Source of the DNA: Corbicula japonica
Taxonomy: Eukaryota; Mollusca; Bivalvia; Venerida; Cyrenidae
Direction: 5' to 3'
Assembly: GCA_038501625.1 (NCBI GenBank)
Contig: JAZAYU010000003.1
Location: 306,001-370,000 of the forward strand
Length of the DNA: 64,000 nucleotides
In this document: piece after piece, positions 45,558 to 56,024 of the stretch
Position numbering within the stretch: position 1 is the first letter of the stretch
Layout of the letters: each line of letters opens with the position of its first letter
Notes under the pieces: generated by a model
Database searches by the model: none
The model's input: the letters and a program-made list of their open reading frames with translations, nothing else
Told to the model about the DNA's origin: nothing
Made by a program: the position numbers and the translations under genes

Positions 45558-45629
45558 AACTGAAATGAGACAAATCATAGCTGAAATAACAAACAAGAAA
45601 TAATCCGTAATTGCATTAACTGCAATCTG

Positions 45630-45750
45630 TGCCCAAGGTTATAAAACTGAGCATGGAAACCAGTCTCAAATCTCAAGCATCTGATTGGCTGAAATGGCGA
45701 CAGATGCTTGAGATTTGAGACTGGTTTCCAATCTCAGTTTTATAACCTTC
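45630..45750. mobile_element. Family B foldback upstream of the ELK acceptor
   Basis: Begins about 70 bases upstream of the ELK exon acceptor (45560-45561); ggttataa subtype with a shortened second arm. Confidence 0.88.
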
Positions 45751-45941
45751 AAACCTGAATAAGCTTTAGGGTGCCTGTACCAAAACCCTATAAATCGTTC
45801 GTTTATCCTTAATGTTCTGATACAAAAAGGCAAATGAAAGGTCATAATTAGCAACATAAGATCAGTTCCGAGTGGAACGGGAATCCACGACCTCCCGAAG
45901 TTACCCTGCAAGCAGAGTATCACTTGCAATGTTTAAGTAAA

Positions 45942-46146
45942 GTTGGGGCGCGCCATGGGAATTTTTTTCTCTTGTAATTTGTTGACAGTTTAGTTGTTGC
46001 TATATTGGAAAGCAATTGGGATATTTTGTTACATATATTGACAACATTAGTTTTAGCACAAAGTCCATAATAAGAAATGTTAACACGTCATTTCAAGAAT
46101 TTACGTAAGCTGTCCGTTTGTAACTTTTCCCGTGACGGGCCCCAAA
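45942..46146. mobile_element. Family N element, copy 2
   Basis: ggggcgcgccatggga faces cccgtgacgggcccc; interior AT-rich. Same terminal motif as 18478-18734. Confidence 0.65.
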
Positions 46147-46780
46147 TTTTAATGGTGTATTTTTCGTGTTTTAATGTGTGTCTTTTATTCACTAGTCAGT
46201 TTGTTTCAATTTTAAATGAACTGAATTTAACTTTAAAAGACCCGCAAATTTACGCAAAATTTTCATAAAAGAAAAAAAATGCATAATTGTCTGTAAAATA
46301 AATTGAAACAATGAAAACTTCTAGGGCTGCAGTTTACTTAAATGATGAGATGTCCTCGGGAATCTTTAACTGACCAGCTCACCCGTTGTATTTAAATTAG
46401 CTTCAGTCACGTGGTTTGTGTACTTAGTATTTTGGTAAACCAAATGTTAAATGATGAATTTATAAATGATATCTTTAAATAATCAAAGCATTGAAAGTAC
46501 TGGGGGTTGGCATACCTGCTGTTAGGACTTTTGAAAATAGAACTACTTTTTGGCGGTTCTTAGGCCTGCGGTTTGTTACAGTAACTATTATACCGACTGA
46601 AACTATCAGAGAGTCAGAAACCAGATAACTCTGGGTCTGCCGACCAAAAATCTGTTAGATAACAGAATCATATCAACCAATTTTAGCAAATATAGTGCAA
46701 ATTTAAAATCATACGAAATTAAAATCGATTTCGTTGTCCTTTTCACCTACACACAATTAAAAAACGGCGTAGATATTTAT

Positions 46781-46865
46781 CTAGGCCGTCCCCAGTGGCG
46801 ACATGGTAAGATACTCGCCTTGTTGTGTGGGTTGTGAGTTCGAGCCCCGCATTGTCCGTTTTCTA
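46781..46865 (+). mobile_element. weak tRNA-like SINE head
   Basis: A gagttcgagccccgc B-box with an upstream tggcgacatggtaag segment; cloverleaf not intact. Confidence 0.3.
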
Positions 46866-47496
46866 TTCATCACTTTCAATAATGGATAGGTACATTTTTC
46901 TATCGTGAATGATAAAGTATAATTAATGTTTAAACTAGAAAAAATTATCATCGTGAGTTGAGCTGAGGAGATACTACAAAAGGTGTTAGTGGAGTAAGTC
47001 ACAAAATTTGCGCATAATTTAGCATAGCTCTCGTTATTTTACCGAATAAACACGTTGAAACTATTATGAATAGTTGAAAAGGTGCTTAAAGGACTTTCGG
47101 TGTTCAATTTATGATAATCATTCTGAAAATAATAAATTACCGGGATTTCAAAAGTTGAAATATAATAATTATTAAATTTTAAATGAGGAGTACAATGTAC
47201 ACGGAACTAAAAGAAACAAGTTAAACGTAAATTAAGAATATCTAAAGCAGCCAATTTAATATGGAGTCTACAACAACTTACGAATGTCAGCTGTATTTTC
47301 CATATACATGTACTCTGTTATACAAAACAGCGATTGAAATGTATTTCATGAAAATGTGTTTACACTTAATACTATTTTTAAGTGTACATATACAAAAGAC
47401 TTGCCCGAACTTTAAAAATTGCAGAATTTAAACATGATTATTATTAAATCAGTCGGACGCAGTATTATACATAGTTTGGTCCGTTGAAAGTCACCT

Positions 47497-47641
47497 GGGC
47501 CCAAGATCATAAAACTAAGTTTGGAGATCAGTCTCAAATCTCAAGCATCTGATTGGCTGAAATGGCGACCAGTCGCCATTTTAGCCAATCAGATCCTTGA
47601 GATCTGAGACTGATCTCCTGATTTAGTTGTGTTCTTGGTAC
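47497..47641. mobile_element. Family B foldback
   Basis: gatcataaaactaag subtype; the last bases of the right arm are decayed. Confidence 0.87.
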
Positions 47642-49127
47642 CAGTCATAAGCAACCGATACCCAATGTTCCGAGCTATTATAAGTAATGTTACCTTATGC
47701 AGACAACTGACATAAGCAATTACTTTAAAACATTATAATGGGTGGCAGCAAACGCTATGTTTCATATAGACATTTTTTTCATTTCAACGCAGTCCGGTTT
47801 GCAACAGACTTCAAATGCGGGGGACGCTGGTTCGACTCCCAGACGGCGTGTCAGTCTTAATTGAATTTACTTCATTTAAAAATAAATTGAATAAAAAATC
47901 AAACGGTAAGATAAAAACGTGCTCAACAGCAGAGAACACAAAACAACACCAGTTTCAGCTGCATAATAGTACCGCACCGAAGTGTATCGAACTCGCATCT
48001 TGGTCATTACCCCGACAGTCCAAATTATATCCTATCCTGCTCGATACTAAGTTTAAAGTTATTTAATCCGACAATTCACAAGTAATATTTTGTAACTTAC
48101 CGCGTTCTCTCGTGTATTTTAAACATGTATCCTACAAGGGTCTAATAATTTAACTTAACCAACTACCGACAAATCCCAGGCTTTTATAATACTATTTATT
48201 AACAATACATTTATTTATAACCGTCGTTTTCCAAATTGTAATAAACTTCCTTCATTCTTCATTCATTTGCTTTTACCCCACTGTTAGTGTAATTGCATAC
48301 TAAAACGTTACGCCCGTATGTAATGAGGAAGGGTGTTTGAAAGGGGTATCGTATGCCCTATTTACAGTCCGACTTAGGGTACGGTTAATTACCGGACCAT
48401 CGAAGCTAAAAATAGATACAGGTGTCTCATTTCAATCCGTCGGATGTTCCCGTATGTAGCAGGATTATATAACTGCAGATGAGACGCGTGACACGAAAAA
48501 CGTTTGACTTATTGCATTAAAAATAAATTAGCAATAAACTTAAACTGAAATGTGCAGCAAAATGTAAACACTATAATTCATTTGTTAAGTAAATAAATAA
48601 AAATTAAGATTGTCACCATGTAAAATGCAAACAATGCAGTGATTGAATTTTTTTCCAGCATTTTGGGATGGTCGTCGCGGCCTTTCGGATGGAAAAAGAG
48701 CTCTTTTATTGAAGTTACGTAAATTCTACTGTCATATAAGAAAAGGCTTAAAAGATTGATAAAAATATATTGGGTAACCTTCTTTTAAAATAAAATTAAA
48801 AACATTGTTATATTGAATTTGTTTTTCTCATTTGAACAAACGAACGATTTATTTATCTCAAACATTAAAGTTACTTTAAAGATTCATAAACCAGACATCC
48901 ACCGTTCGAATTTTCCGGGGAAAAGCTGATTTAAAAAAAACAACAACATTTTAACTACCAAACGGCTATAACTCTGAATTTACCAGTCCGAGTTGCCTGA
49001 TCATAGATCACGACAAAGTAAATTCATACATTCACAAATAATCAAGGTTTCATGAAGATTTGATAGTATTTAGCATAGGATTTGATAGTGTTTAGTCTGA
49101 ATATCATACACCCTGCCAACCCGATCT

Positions 49128-49447
49128 CCACACAGAGATAACCCGCCCGGCTAGCTCAGTGGATAGAGCATCGGACTGTCAATCCAGGGGTCGTGAGTTC
49201 GATCCCCAGCCGAGGCGGGAAAAATTTCTCCGTGACAATTGAACTCGGACATTGCGTTTGAGAGTCATTTGTCCCTCACCTCTGATTCAAGTGAGGAAGC
49301 AGTCAGTCGCTTGCGGTGAAATTGGTTAGTACTGGTTAGAGACCCAGGAACACCGGTTAGGTGGACTGACCGCCGGGATATAACCCAGAAAAGTGTTGAA
49401 ACCAGGCGTTAAACCCCAAACAAACAAACAAAACAATCCACACAGAG
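49128..49447 (+). mobile_element. tRNA-derived SINE, copy 1, with 11-bp target duplication
   Basis: TCCACACAGAG flanks both sides. The head ggctagctcagtggatagag and gagttcgatcccc are A- and B-boxes (anticodon-loop position reads GTC). A body of about 200 bases is shared with the copy at 56628, ending ggcgttaaaccccaaacaaa with a (CAAA)n tail. Confidence 0.9.
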
Positions 49448-49790
49448 TTGTCGTTCCTTGCAGTCTTTTACAAATCAAAGGTAGACACCTACAATAAACC
49501 ATGTACCAAAATCTACCCATACACAAAAAATCTAAAAAAAAACTAAACACTGCATTTTTATTTTTCGTTAAAATTTATTTATGTGTTAAATTGAACTTAC
49601 GCTGTGTGCCAATCACATATTAAAATAACCAATCAAAACCGGTTTTCACATTCGTCAAGCAAATGCACGAGCTGACGGAAGGTTCTTTTGTTATAGGAAG
49701 CCAATTGTATTAAAAGTTTAAGCACAAAGAACATTTACTATGCAGGATACATGTCAGTAATAAATTAACAAATTCGGTGCCCACGATCAT

Positions 49791-49937
49791 TGCCCAAGAT
49801 CATAAAACTAAATCTGGAGATCAGTCTCAAATCTCAAGCATCTGATTGGCTGAAATGGCGACAAGTCGCCATTTCAGCCAATCAGATCCTTGAGATTTGA
49901 GACTGATCTCAAAACTTAGTTTTATGATCTTGGGCCC
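49791..49937. mobile_element. Family B foldback (first of three in 430 bp)
   Basis: gcccaagatcataaaacta to the inverse; near-perfect arms. Confidence 0.9.
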
Positions 49938-50056
49938 ATATAACTAAAGCTGAAGACCAGTCTCAAATCTCAATTTCGCGACTGGTCGCCATTTCAGCCA
50001 ATCAGATGCTTGAGATTTCAGACTGGTCTCCAATTGTAGTTTTTTGCTTGGGCCCT
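49934..50056. mobile_element. Family B foldback (second of three)
   Basis: Shares its first bases gggccca with the end of the preceding copy. The first arm lacks the CCAAT part; the second is intact. Confidence 0.85.
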
Positions 50057-50073
50057 GGTCTGTTAATAATCCC

Positions 50074-50222
50074 GGGCCCAAGATCATAAAACTAAGTTTT
50101 GAGATCAGTCTCAAATCTCAAGGATCTGATTGGCTGAAATGGCGACTGGTCGCCATTTCAGCCAATCAGATGGTTGAGATTTGAGACTGATCTCAAAACT
50201 TAGTTTTATGATCTTGGGCCCC
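50074..50222. mobile_element. Family B foldback (third of three), best-preserved palindrome
   Basis: About 73-bp arms with few mismatches, from cgggcccaagatcataa to the exact inverse, almost no loop. Confidence 0.93.
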
Positions 50223-50393
50223 GGAGCTAACAGCTAACAATTAATTAATTAAAATGGGTTTGTGAAGGTTGTTATGAATGTGGTAATAACTTGTTGCCCG
50301 AATATATTTGCATTATGGCAAATAAAATATGTTTAAACCATTAAAATGGGAATGAAAACAATTTATTAAACACAGATCACGGTCCAAGACATG

Positions 50394-50490
50394 TGCCCAA
50401 GGTTATAAAGCTGAGATTGGAAACCAGTCTCAAATCTCAATCATCTGATTGGCTGAAATGGCGACCATTCTCAGCTTTATAACCTTCAGC
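50394..50490. mobile_element. Family B foldback (internally deleted)
   Basis: Full left arm, only about 20 bases of the right arm; same deletion style as 2907-3003. Confidence 0.8.
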
Positions 50491-51145
50491 CATGATCTGA
50501 TCCTGGTCTGGGGTTTATACATTGGAATGTAAACGGCCGAGTGCTACGTCAGCGCATTCTGACTCGCTCTTCGGAACACCCGGCTAGTAAGTCCGGTATC
50601 TGTCATAAAAATTCCTTCTACTTAAAGTTTCAGCGGTTGATATTTTTTAACGCCCACGTTTTAACCGGTTCATGTAACATTGAATGAGGGACCAATGTAT
50701 ACCCACATTAGCGTGTTGATCTGTACATACGCTATTCGCTTTTCAGTTACTTTAACAAATTTCTTCGAAAGCCCTTGTCTGAACAAAGGCAATTCAGCTT
50801 ATTATGAAAGTATTAATAATTCTCTACTTGAGATAAAAAAGCGCTCTCGACAAAGGTCAAATCACTTGATATGAAAATACCAATAGCAAAAGCTTATCAA
50901 AAACAATCATTACATAAATGGAACTTGGTGAACTGCACAAAGACAAACGGCACACGAGTATCCTCACCCTATTCAATTTTGTCTGAGGTTATAATAGGAA
51001 AATACCTCAATTTGATTTTTCTATTATACAACATCAGATGTTTAAAATAAGATGTCAATTTCAATGTGTCAGTGACAATGCACTTGTTGTACACTTTAAA
51101 AAGTTCCACTTAACCCGCTAAAATATTTGCAATTAACTCAGTGTA

Positions 51146-51270
51146 GGGCCCAAGATCACAAACTAAGATTGGAGACCAGTCTCAAATCTCAAGCATCTTA
51201 CTGGCTGTAATGGCTACCAGATGCTTTGAGATTTGAGACTGGTCTCCAGATTTAGTTTTATGATCTTGAG
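51146..51270. mobile_element. Family B foldback
   Basis: gggcccaagatcacaaact to ttagttttatgatcttga; centre shortened. Confidence 0.85.
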
Positions 51271-51751
51271 CACGTAGGTGATCAGACATGGCGGTCTGGG
51301 TCTACAATGGTCGCAAAAACGAAACGCTTACAAGGTTATGTAGTGAGTGGGATGGGTAGGGGTTTAATATCTCGCACTTGCCCTAGCGCGAAATTTGAAC
51401 CAGCGCGAAAACAAATGATATTTTAAAGCTTATAGTTGCGCTTACGGCAAGCTTATAGCTGCGTTCCACTAAATAATAACTTAAATTATGTCAGGGTAAG
51501 CAATTTGATACGGCATTCAAATGTTAGATGTTGGAAAGGGAAATATTTAATGTCAATTTAGACGTTGCTCTTCCGTCAGACAAGTTGTTATTGAAGCATA
51601 CCAACTTCCCTGTTATATTTTAAAAGAACGCAGAAAACTAGAAGTAAAACGTCTATCCGGTGAATCTGTAAGTCAATATAGTATTCATCCATCTATTCTT
51701 GTTTGCTCGGCCACGACATTCTTCTAAGGATCCACGCTGGAGGGAAGGTAA

Positions 51752-51776
51752 GGGGCGACGGGGAGGGGAGGAAGGG
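51752..51776 (+). other. canonical G-quadruplex motif
   Basis: GGGG-CGAC-GGGG-A-GGGG-AGGAA-GGG on the plus strand, within a purine-rich patch followed by a pyrimidine-rich one. Confidence 0.75.
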
Positions 51777-52242
51777 AGGCGGCGACGCGAGGAAGTCTTT
51801 CCCCCTTTTTCCCCTTTCCCTTTTATATTTATTGGTATTTGGCAAATGTTCGTCGATTTTGTGGCAGGTCGGCATAATGACTTACATTTTCTAAAAAAAT
51901 TCGCAATCACGAATGTAAGAATACAGTTTAGTCTAAAATACTAATCAATTATGAGAATTGAAGAACGGTAATACTTTAAATGTAAAATAATATAAATTAT
52001 AAGCTGTGCAGTCTGTTCGTACAGAAATACACGTTTACTACAAGTCATGATGAATTTTATATTCAACAATATGCATAGGGGAAATATCATTTGAATTTCA
52101 CAATAGCGCTATTTGTGCAATGTGACGGCCGAAAAAATCTCCCCGTACATATAGTCTGTACTGTTATCAGTAGATAATCGGTTATCGATGTCATGCAATG
52201 ATAACTACGTTTATCAGATATCCGATCAACCTTTTTGGTGTT

Positions 52243-52326
52243 GTCTTGGTTAGCTCAATAGGTAGCGTAAATGACATTGTTTTAATAGGCGCTTTCGCCG
52301 TATGGGTTCGCTTCCCAGCAGGGGCA
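52243..52326 (+). mobile_element. tRNA-like SINE head
   Basis: ttagctcaataggtagcg (A-box) and gggttcgcttcccagc (B-box); cloverleaf not intact. Confidence 0.4.
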
Positions 52327-52807
52327 ATATCATCAAAATACGAACCTACAAGGTAAAAAAATAATATCGAGTCTAGGTCCCTCGGTAACAGGTCGCGTGT
52401 GCTCCTGCTATTCTGGCAACAAACACATATTTCTCTTATCTTGCATACAATTCCACTTTCTATCCATCATGCAAAGCGCATACGCACCCATGTCATCGGG
52501 CTAACAGATGTAATGGCTTGGCGGGATACGAACCCGGAGCTCGTTGCTATATTTTTTTTTTGGAATAGGTATCCAGCTCGCTCCCAAACTGTTATGACAA
52601 AAGGTTTCGAAGTTTAAACTCTACTGCATTCATTCATTTCTATAATGATCTGATTGTACATTACGCTAACGTTAAAACTTAGGCGCCGGACCTATGATGT
52701 GTAGTTTACCCGCTATGGCCAGTAAACTCCATACGCGACAAGCGCGAAGCTCGAGTCCCCATCCTCATATGGATCGAGTTTACTGGCTCTGTTTTCCGTA
52801 TCAGACT

Positions 52808-52952
52808 GTGCCAAAGATAATGAAACTAAGAATGAAGATCAGTCTCAAATCTTAAGCATCTGACTGGCTGATATGTAGAAAAGTCTCGCTTTTAACCAAT
52901 CAGATTCTTGAGATTTAAGACTTGTCTCCAATCTCATTATAACCTTTGGCCC
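52808..52952. mobile_element. Family B foldback, diverged
   Basis: Both arms visible with several changes; one arm keeps aaccaatcagat. Confidence 0.75.
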
Positions 52953-53023
52953 AGGAAAACTACACATAGTAAACTGTATGAGGGATTTATCTAACCGACT
53001 TCCTTTAATATTATACAAATAAA

Positions 53024-53150
53024 TACTTATGTTGAGGTTGATATGTAGTTTTGCGGACCTGGGTAGTGTGATATCGACCGAGGACGAAGTCCGAGGTCAA
53101 TATCACACTACCCAGGTCCGCAAAACTACATATCGACCTCAACATTAGTA
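53024..53150. repeat. long hairpin near the candidate ELK 5' exon
   Basis: Arms of about 55 bases: atgttgaggttgatatgtag, then gtagtgtgatatcgacc, and the inverse; centre gaggacgaagtcc. Confidence 0.9.
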
Positions 53151-53157
53151 TTTACTT

Positions 53158-53325
53158 GTTATATCATATACCCTATGAATTTAAAGCATTCTGATGATGA
53201 TGATGATGATGATGATGATAGCAAAGGTAGTTATTAATTCCCAGGGTAGTTATCACTTTTTTCGGACTCGCGAGTACGGAGCTCTCGACCAATCAGAATG
53301 CTTTAAATTCATAGGGTATATGATA
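53158..53325. mobile_element. inverted-repeat element with 33-bp ends
   Basis: Left end gttatatcatataccctatg, then aatttaaagcattctga; right end is the inverse. Between them lie a (ATG)n run (53192-53219) and a CCAAT box (gaccaatcagaat). Confidence 0.85.
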
Positions 53326-53382
53326 TTAAAAAATAATTATAACAGATTAAAGGTATTAAATGAGTTAAGTAATATTACTTAC

Positions 53383-53611
53383 GTTTATGACAGTTTTCAT
53401 TGGAGATGAATTTAAACGTCCCCTCCAAATGCTGTTCATATTCCAGCGCTGACGTCGACGTCGTAGGGAACTCTATATCTGACGTAGAAGGCGGGTTTGA
53501 CGTCACTCGACAGAAAATGGGATCTGTAATGTACGGATAGAAAATGAATCGGTGACACTTGCAGTAAGGTGGGGGACTAAGGCCCTCGGGCCCCGCTGGC
53601 AGTGGTATCAT
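53383..53611 (-). CDS. candidate upstream exon of ELK (5' UTR or N-terminal extension)
   Basis: On the minus strand an ATG at 53611, with an in-frame stop just upstream at 53635-53633, opens a 76-codon frame (MIPLPAGPEGLSPPPYCKCH and onward). It runs to a strong donor, C then GTAAGTAA, at 53383. One base is left over, and the ELK exon acceptor supplies two bases before its ATG, so splicing would be in frame across about 7.8 kb. It contains a full TGACGTCA site. It may equally be untranslated leader or belong to another gene. No protein family recognised. Confidence 0.35.
53498..53505. promoter_or_regulatory. perfect CRE site (TGACGTCA)
   Basis: Lies in the candidate ELK upstream exon, with gctgacgtcgacgtcg and ctgacgtag half sites within 60 bases. 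CREB/ATF binding is the family expectation. Confidence 0.45.
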
Positions 53612-54976
53612 CACAGCTCTTGTCTTCACGTTTTAATGTTCAAGTTCGGCATTACAAAACATGATTTCGTACAAATGCTTAGTGTCACATTTATTTATAT
53701 ACACTAAGCCACATTTATTCACAATTTAGAGTTTAAGTTCAATTGTTTTATTGATAATTTTTGCACACAAATCTCACAAATTAAGTCCCTCTAACAAATG
53801 TATATACGGCTTATTTAATTCACTTAAAGAATGTTTAGTAAACAAAGGATATTTCTAAAAGTCCAGACATTTTCCACTCAGCCAGCCTTACTAGCGTAGA
53901 CAGCTGATAGAAATTACTACGTGCGTAAAAAAGAAATTCTAAAATAGAATCCAAGAGCTGCACTTTCTGGTTACCAGCTCCGCAGAAGTAGCGGTCTCAT
54001 TTCTTCGTAGGACCGGAACCAAGTTTAAGCTGCATTCCCATTACGTTATACATTCGACTGAAATTGCACGCGAAATGAGACGATTGGTGGAAATTTATCT
54101 GAAACTGTGAGAACCTGGGAATCGGATCTTTCAAAGAATTTTTACTGATAAACCACTGTTGGAATCTAGGCATTAAAAAGTTAACGATACGTAACATTCG
54201 CATGTTACATACAATACAGACGGTAGGTATATCATTGCAGTTAAGCTTGCATACTCACTTATCACAAACTTTTCCCTTTCCATGCTATTTGGTGCAATTT
54301 AAACTAAAGAAGATGCCAAACATCTGGCATTTAAAATTGTGAGGTATTTGAACAACTGTTGTAAAGACCTCTAAATTAAGTCGAAAAAAATCAACAAACA
54401 TATGGATGACTGTCTACATAGGCCTACTTCTCCATTTTAGGCAAAATTATTCTAGTTTTGGACAAACGGCCCCTGGACCATTTCTCAGAGCAGTACCATT
54501 TTTACGCCACCATCACCGTCTCTGACCCCCACCCCCGAACTTTTATTATCACAGCTTTGTCTCCCATAGTTTTCATGTCTCGCAAGTAGCACACCCTGTC
54601 CCTTATGGGTGGGCGGTATATCGCGGTACACTCGTTATTGCGGTATATTCGCCGACTATACAAATCGTTATAATAAGATTTTAAAATACCGGTGTTTGTT
54701 ATATTAAACAAAATCTACTTGAAACAATGTACAAGTAATCTGAACAAGCCGTACTTTGTAAGAATCATTGCAATCTTAATCGATCAGTTTACGATCTAAT
54801 TGAATGTTTATTTTTAGTCATATAGTGTTATTTACATCATAAAGTCGACCATTTTAAGTTTTTTGCATGCTATTTTATCAGTAATAAAATTACAATAAAT
54901 TGCAGATAATCACAAAATGTATAGGTAAAATATCGCGATATAACGCAATGTCCTGGCAATACCAATCCCGTAAGAA

Positions 54977-54978
<2 letters not shown>

Positions 54979-55045
<67 letters not shown>

Positions 55046-55073
55046 TCTCTCTCTCACTCCCTCTCTCTCTCTC
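54979..55073 (+). repeat. (CT)n microsatellite
   Basis: Nearly uninterrupted CT for about 60 bases, then interrupted CT/CA to 55073. A homopurine-homopyrimidine mirror tract. Confidence 0.98.
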
Positions 55074-56024
55074 AATTCTCATTGTCTTATCTCCCTGGAA
55101 AATGGTATATTTATTAAAATCTGCTTTATGTACACTATTTCAACCACCGTCTTTTTTTACGGCGACTTACAATGCATACAAATTAGGTTAAACGTGTTAT
55201 AGCTAAGCTTGGATTTCAACTGGATCAAGACCCGGAACAATAAAAGTAAAAGCGGAAGATTTTAAGTTTAGGAGTGTTTGTGTCAGCAAATCAAATAATT
55301 TGGTTCCGTATTATTTCTACAAGAAAACTAAATGGTCTCACATGCTCACCTTAATAAACAAAACAAGTAAGAATTTTGATTTTCACAAGTTAATTTCGCC
55401 ACGAGCACATGTAGCAGCAGTTTTTCCCCAAATTATTATACTGTGCATGCCACTCTCTTACATTATCGGATCATTACATTCACCTCTGTTATAGGCTGGG
55501 ACTACTTTCAAATACTTTTACTTTACCTCAAAAAATAGTTCACCAATTACATTTTAAATTGATTGGGTTTCTTTGGTTTGAACGAAAGATAGTGAAGATA
55601 TCTGTCATTTGTTTAACCAAAAGCATTCATATTCTTAGTTATGACTGTATAAAATAAGGCTGCCGAGTTATGTCAAAAATCTTGACATTGAGCCTTTCGC
55701 AGAGATGTAGTGAGTGTAAGGAACGACAACTCTGCGAAGGAGATTGTGTGCATGCACTTATATTCGTGGGCATATATTTTCGTACTGTTTCGTTAGACAA
55801 CTTTCGTAGAGTATTATCGTGAATTTCAATATTTAAACTAAGTTTTAGTTCAATTCCTTATATTGAGTTGCTTTACAAATCTTGGATTGAGCTGCCCGCA
55901 AAATCCACGAAAATTAGTAACTCACGAATAAAAAGGATTCAAGGAAGTAAATGTAATCTGTCTTTTTTCAATTGTCAATTCGTTGTACTAATGCCTTTCG
56001 TATTTGCTGGGAGCTCTTAAACGT

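Larger units (their letters stand above)
46270..49127. other. intergenic / ELK upstream intron, no gene seen
   Basis: Apart from the foldback at 47497 and a weak tRNA-like head at 46781 I see only AT-rich, unrecognised sequence. A bare B-box-like ggttcgactcccag lies at about 47829. Confidence 0.5.

Noticed and set aside
49139..49220. Functional tRNA gene (GTC position, Asp-like)
   Set aside because: T-arm and acceptor stem pairing is broken, and the same head occurs in a second copy with a shared 200-base body and target duplications, so it is a SINE.
53997..54203. 68-codon minus-strand frame upstream of the candidate ELK exon
   Set aside because: No domain and no supporting exon phase. It may be part of an untranslated leader.
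54870..55202. Low-complexity SLSLSL / ERERER frames
   Set aside because: They are direct translations of the (CT)n microsatellite.
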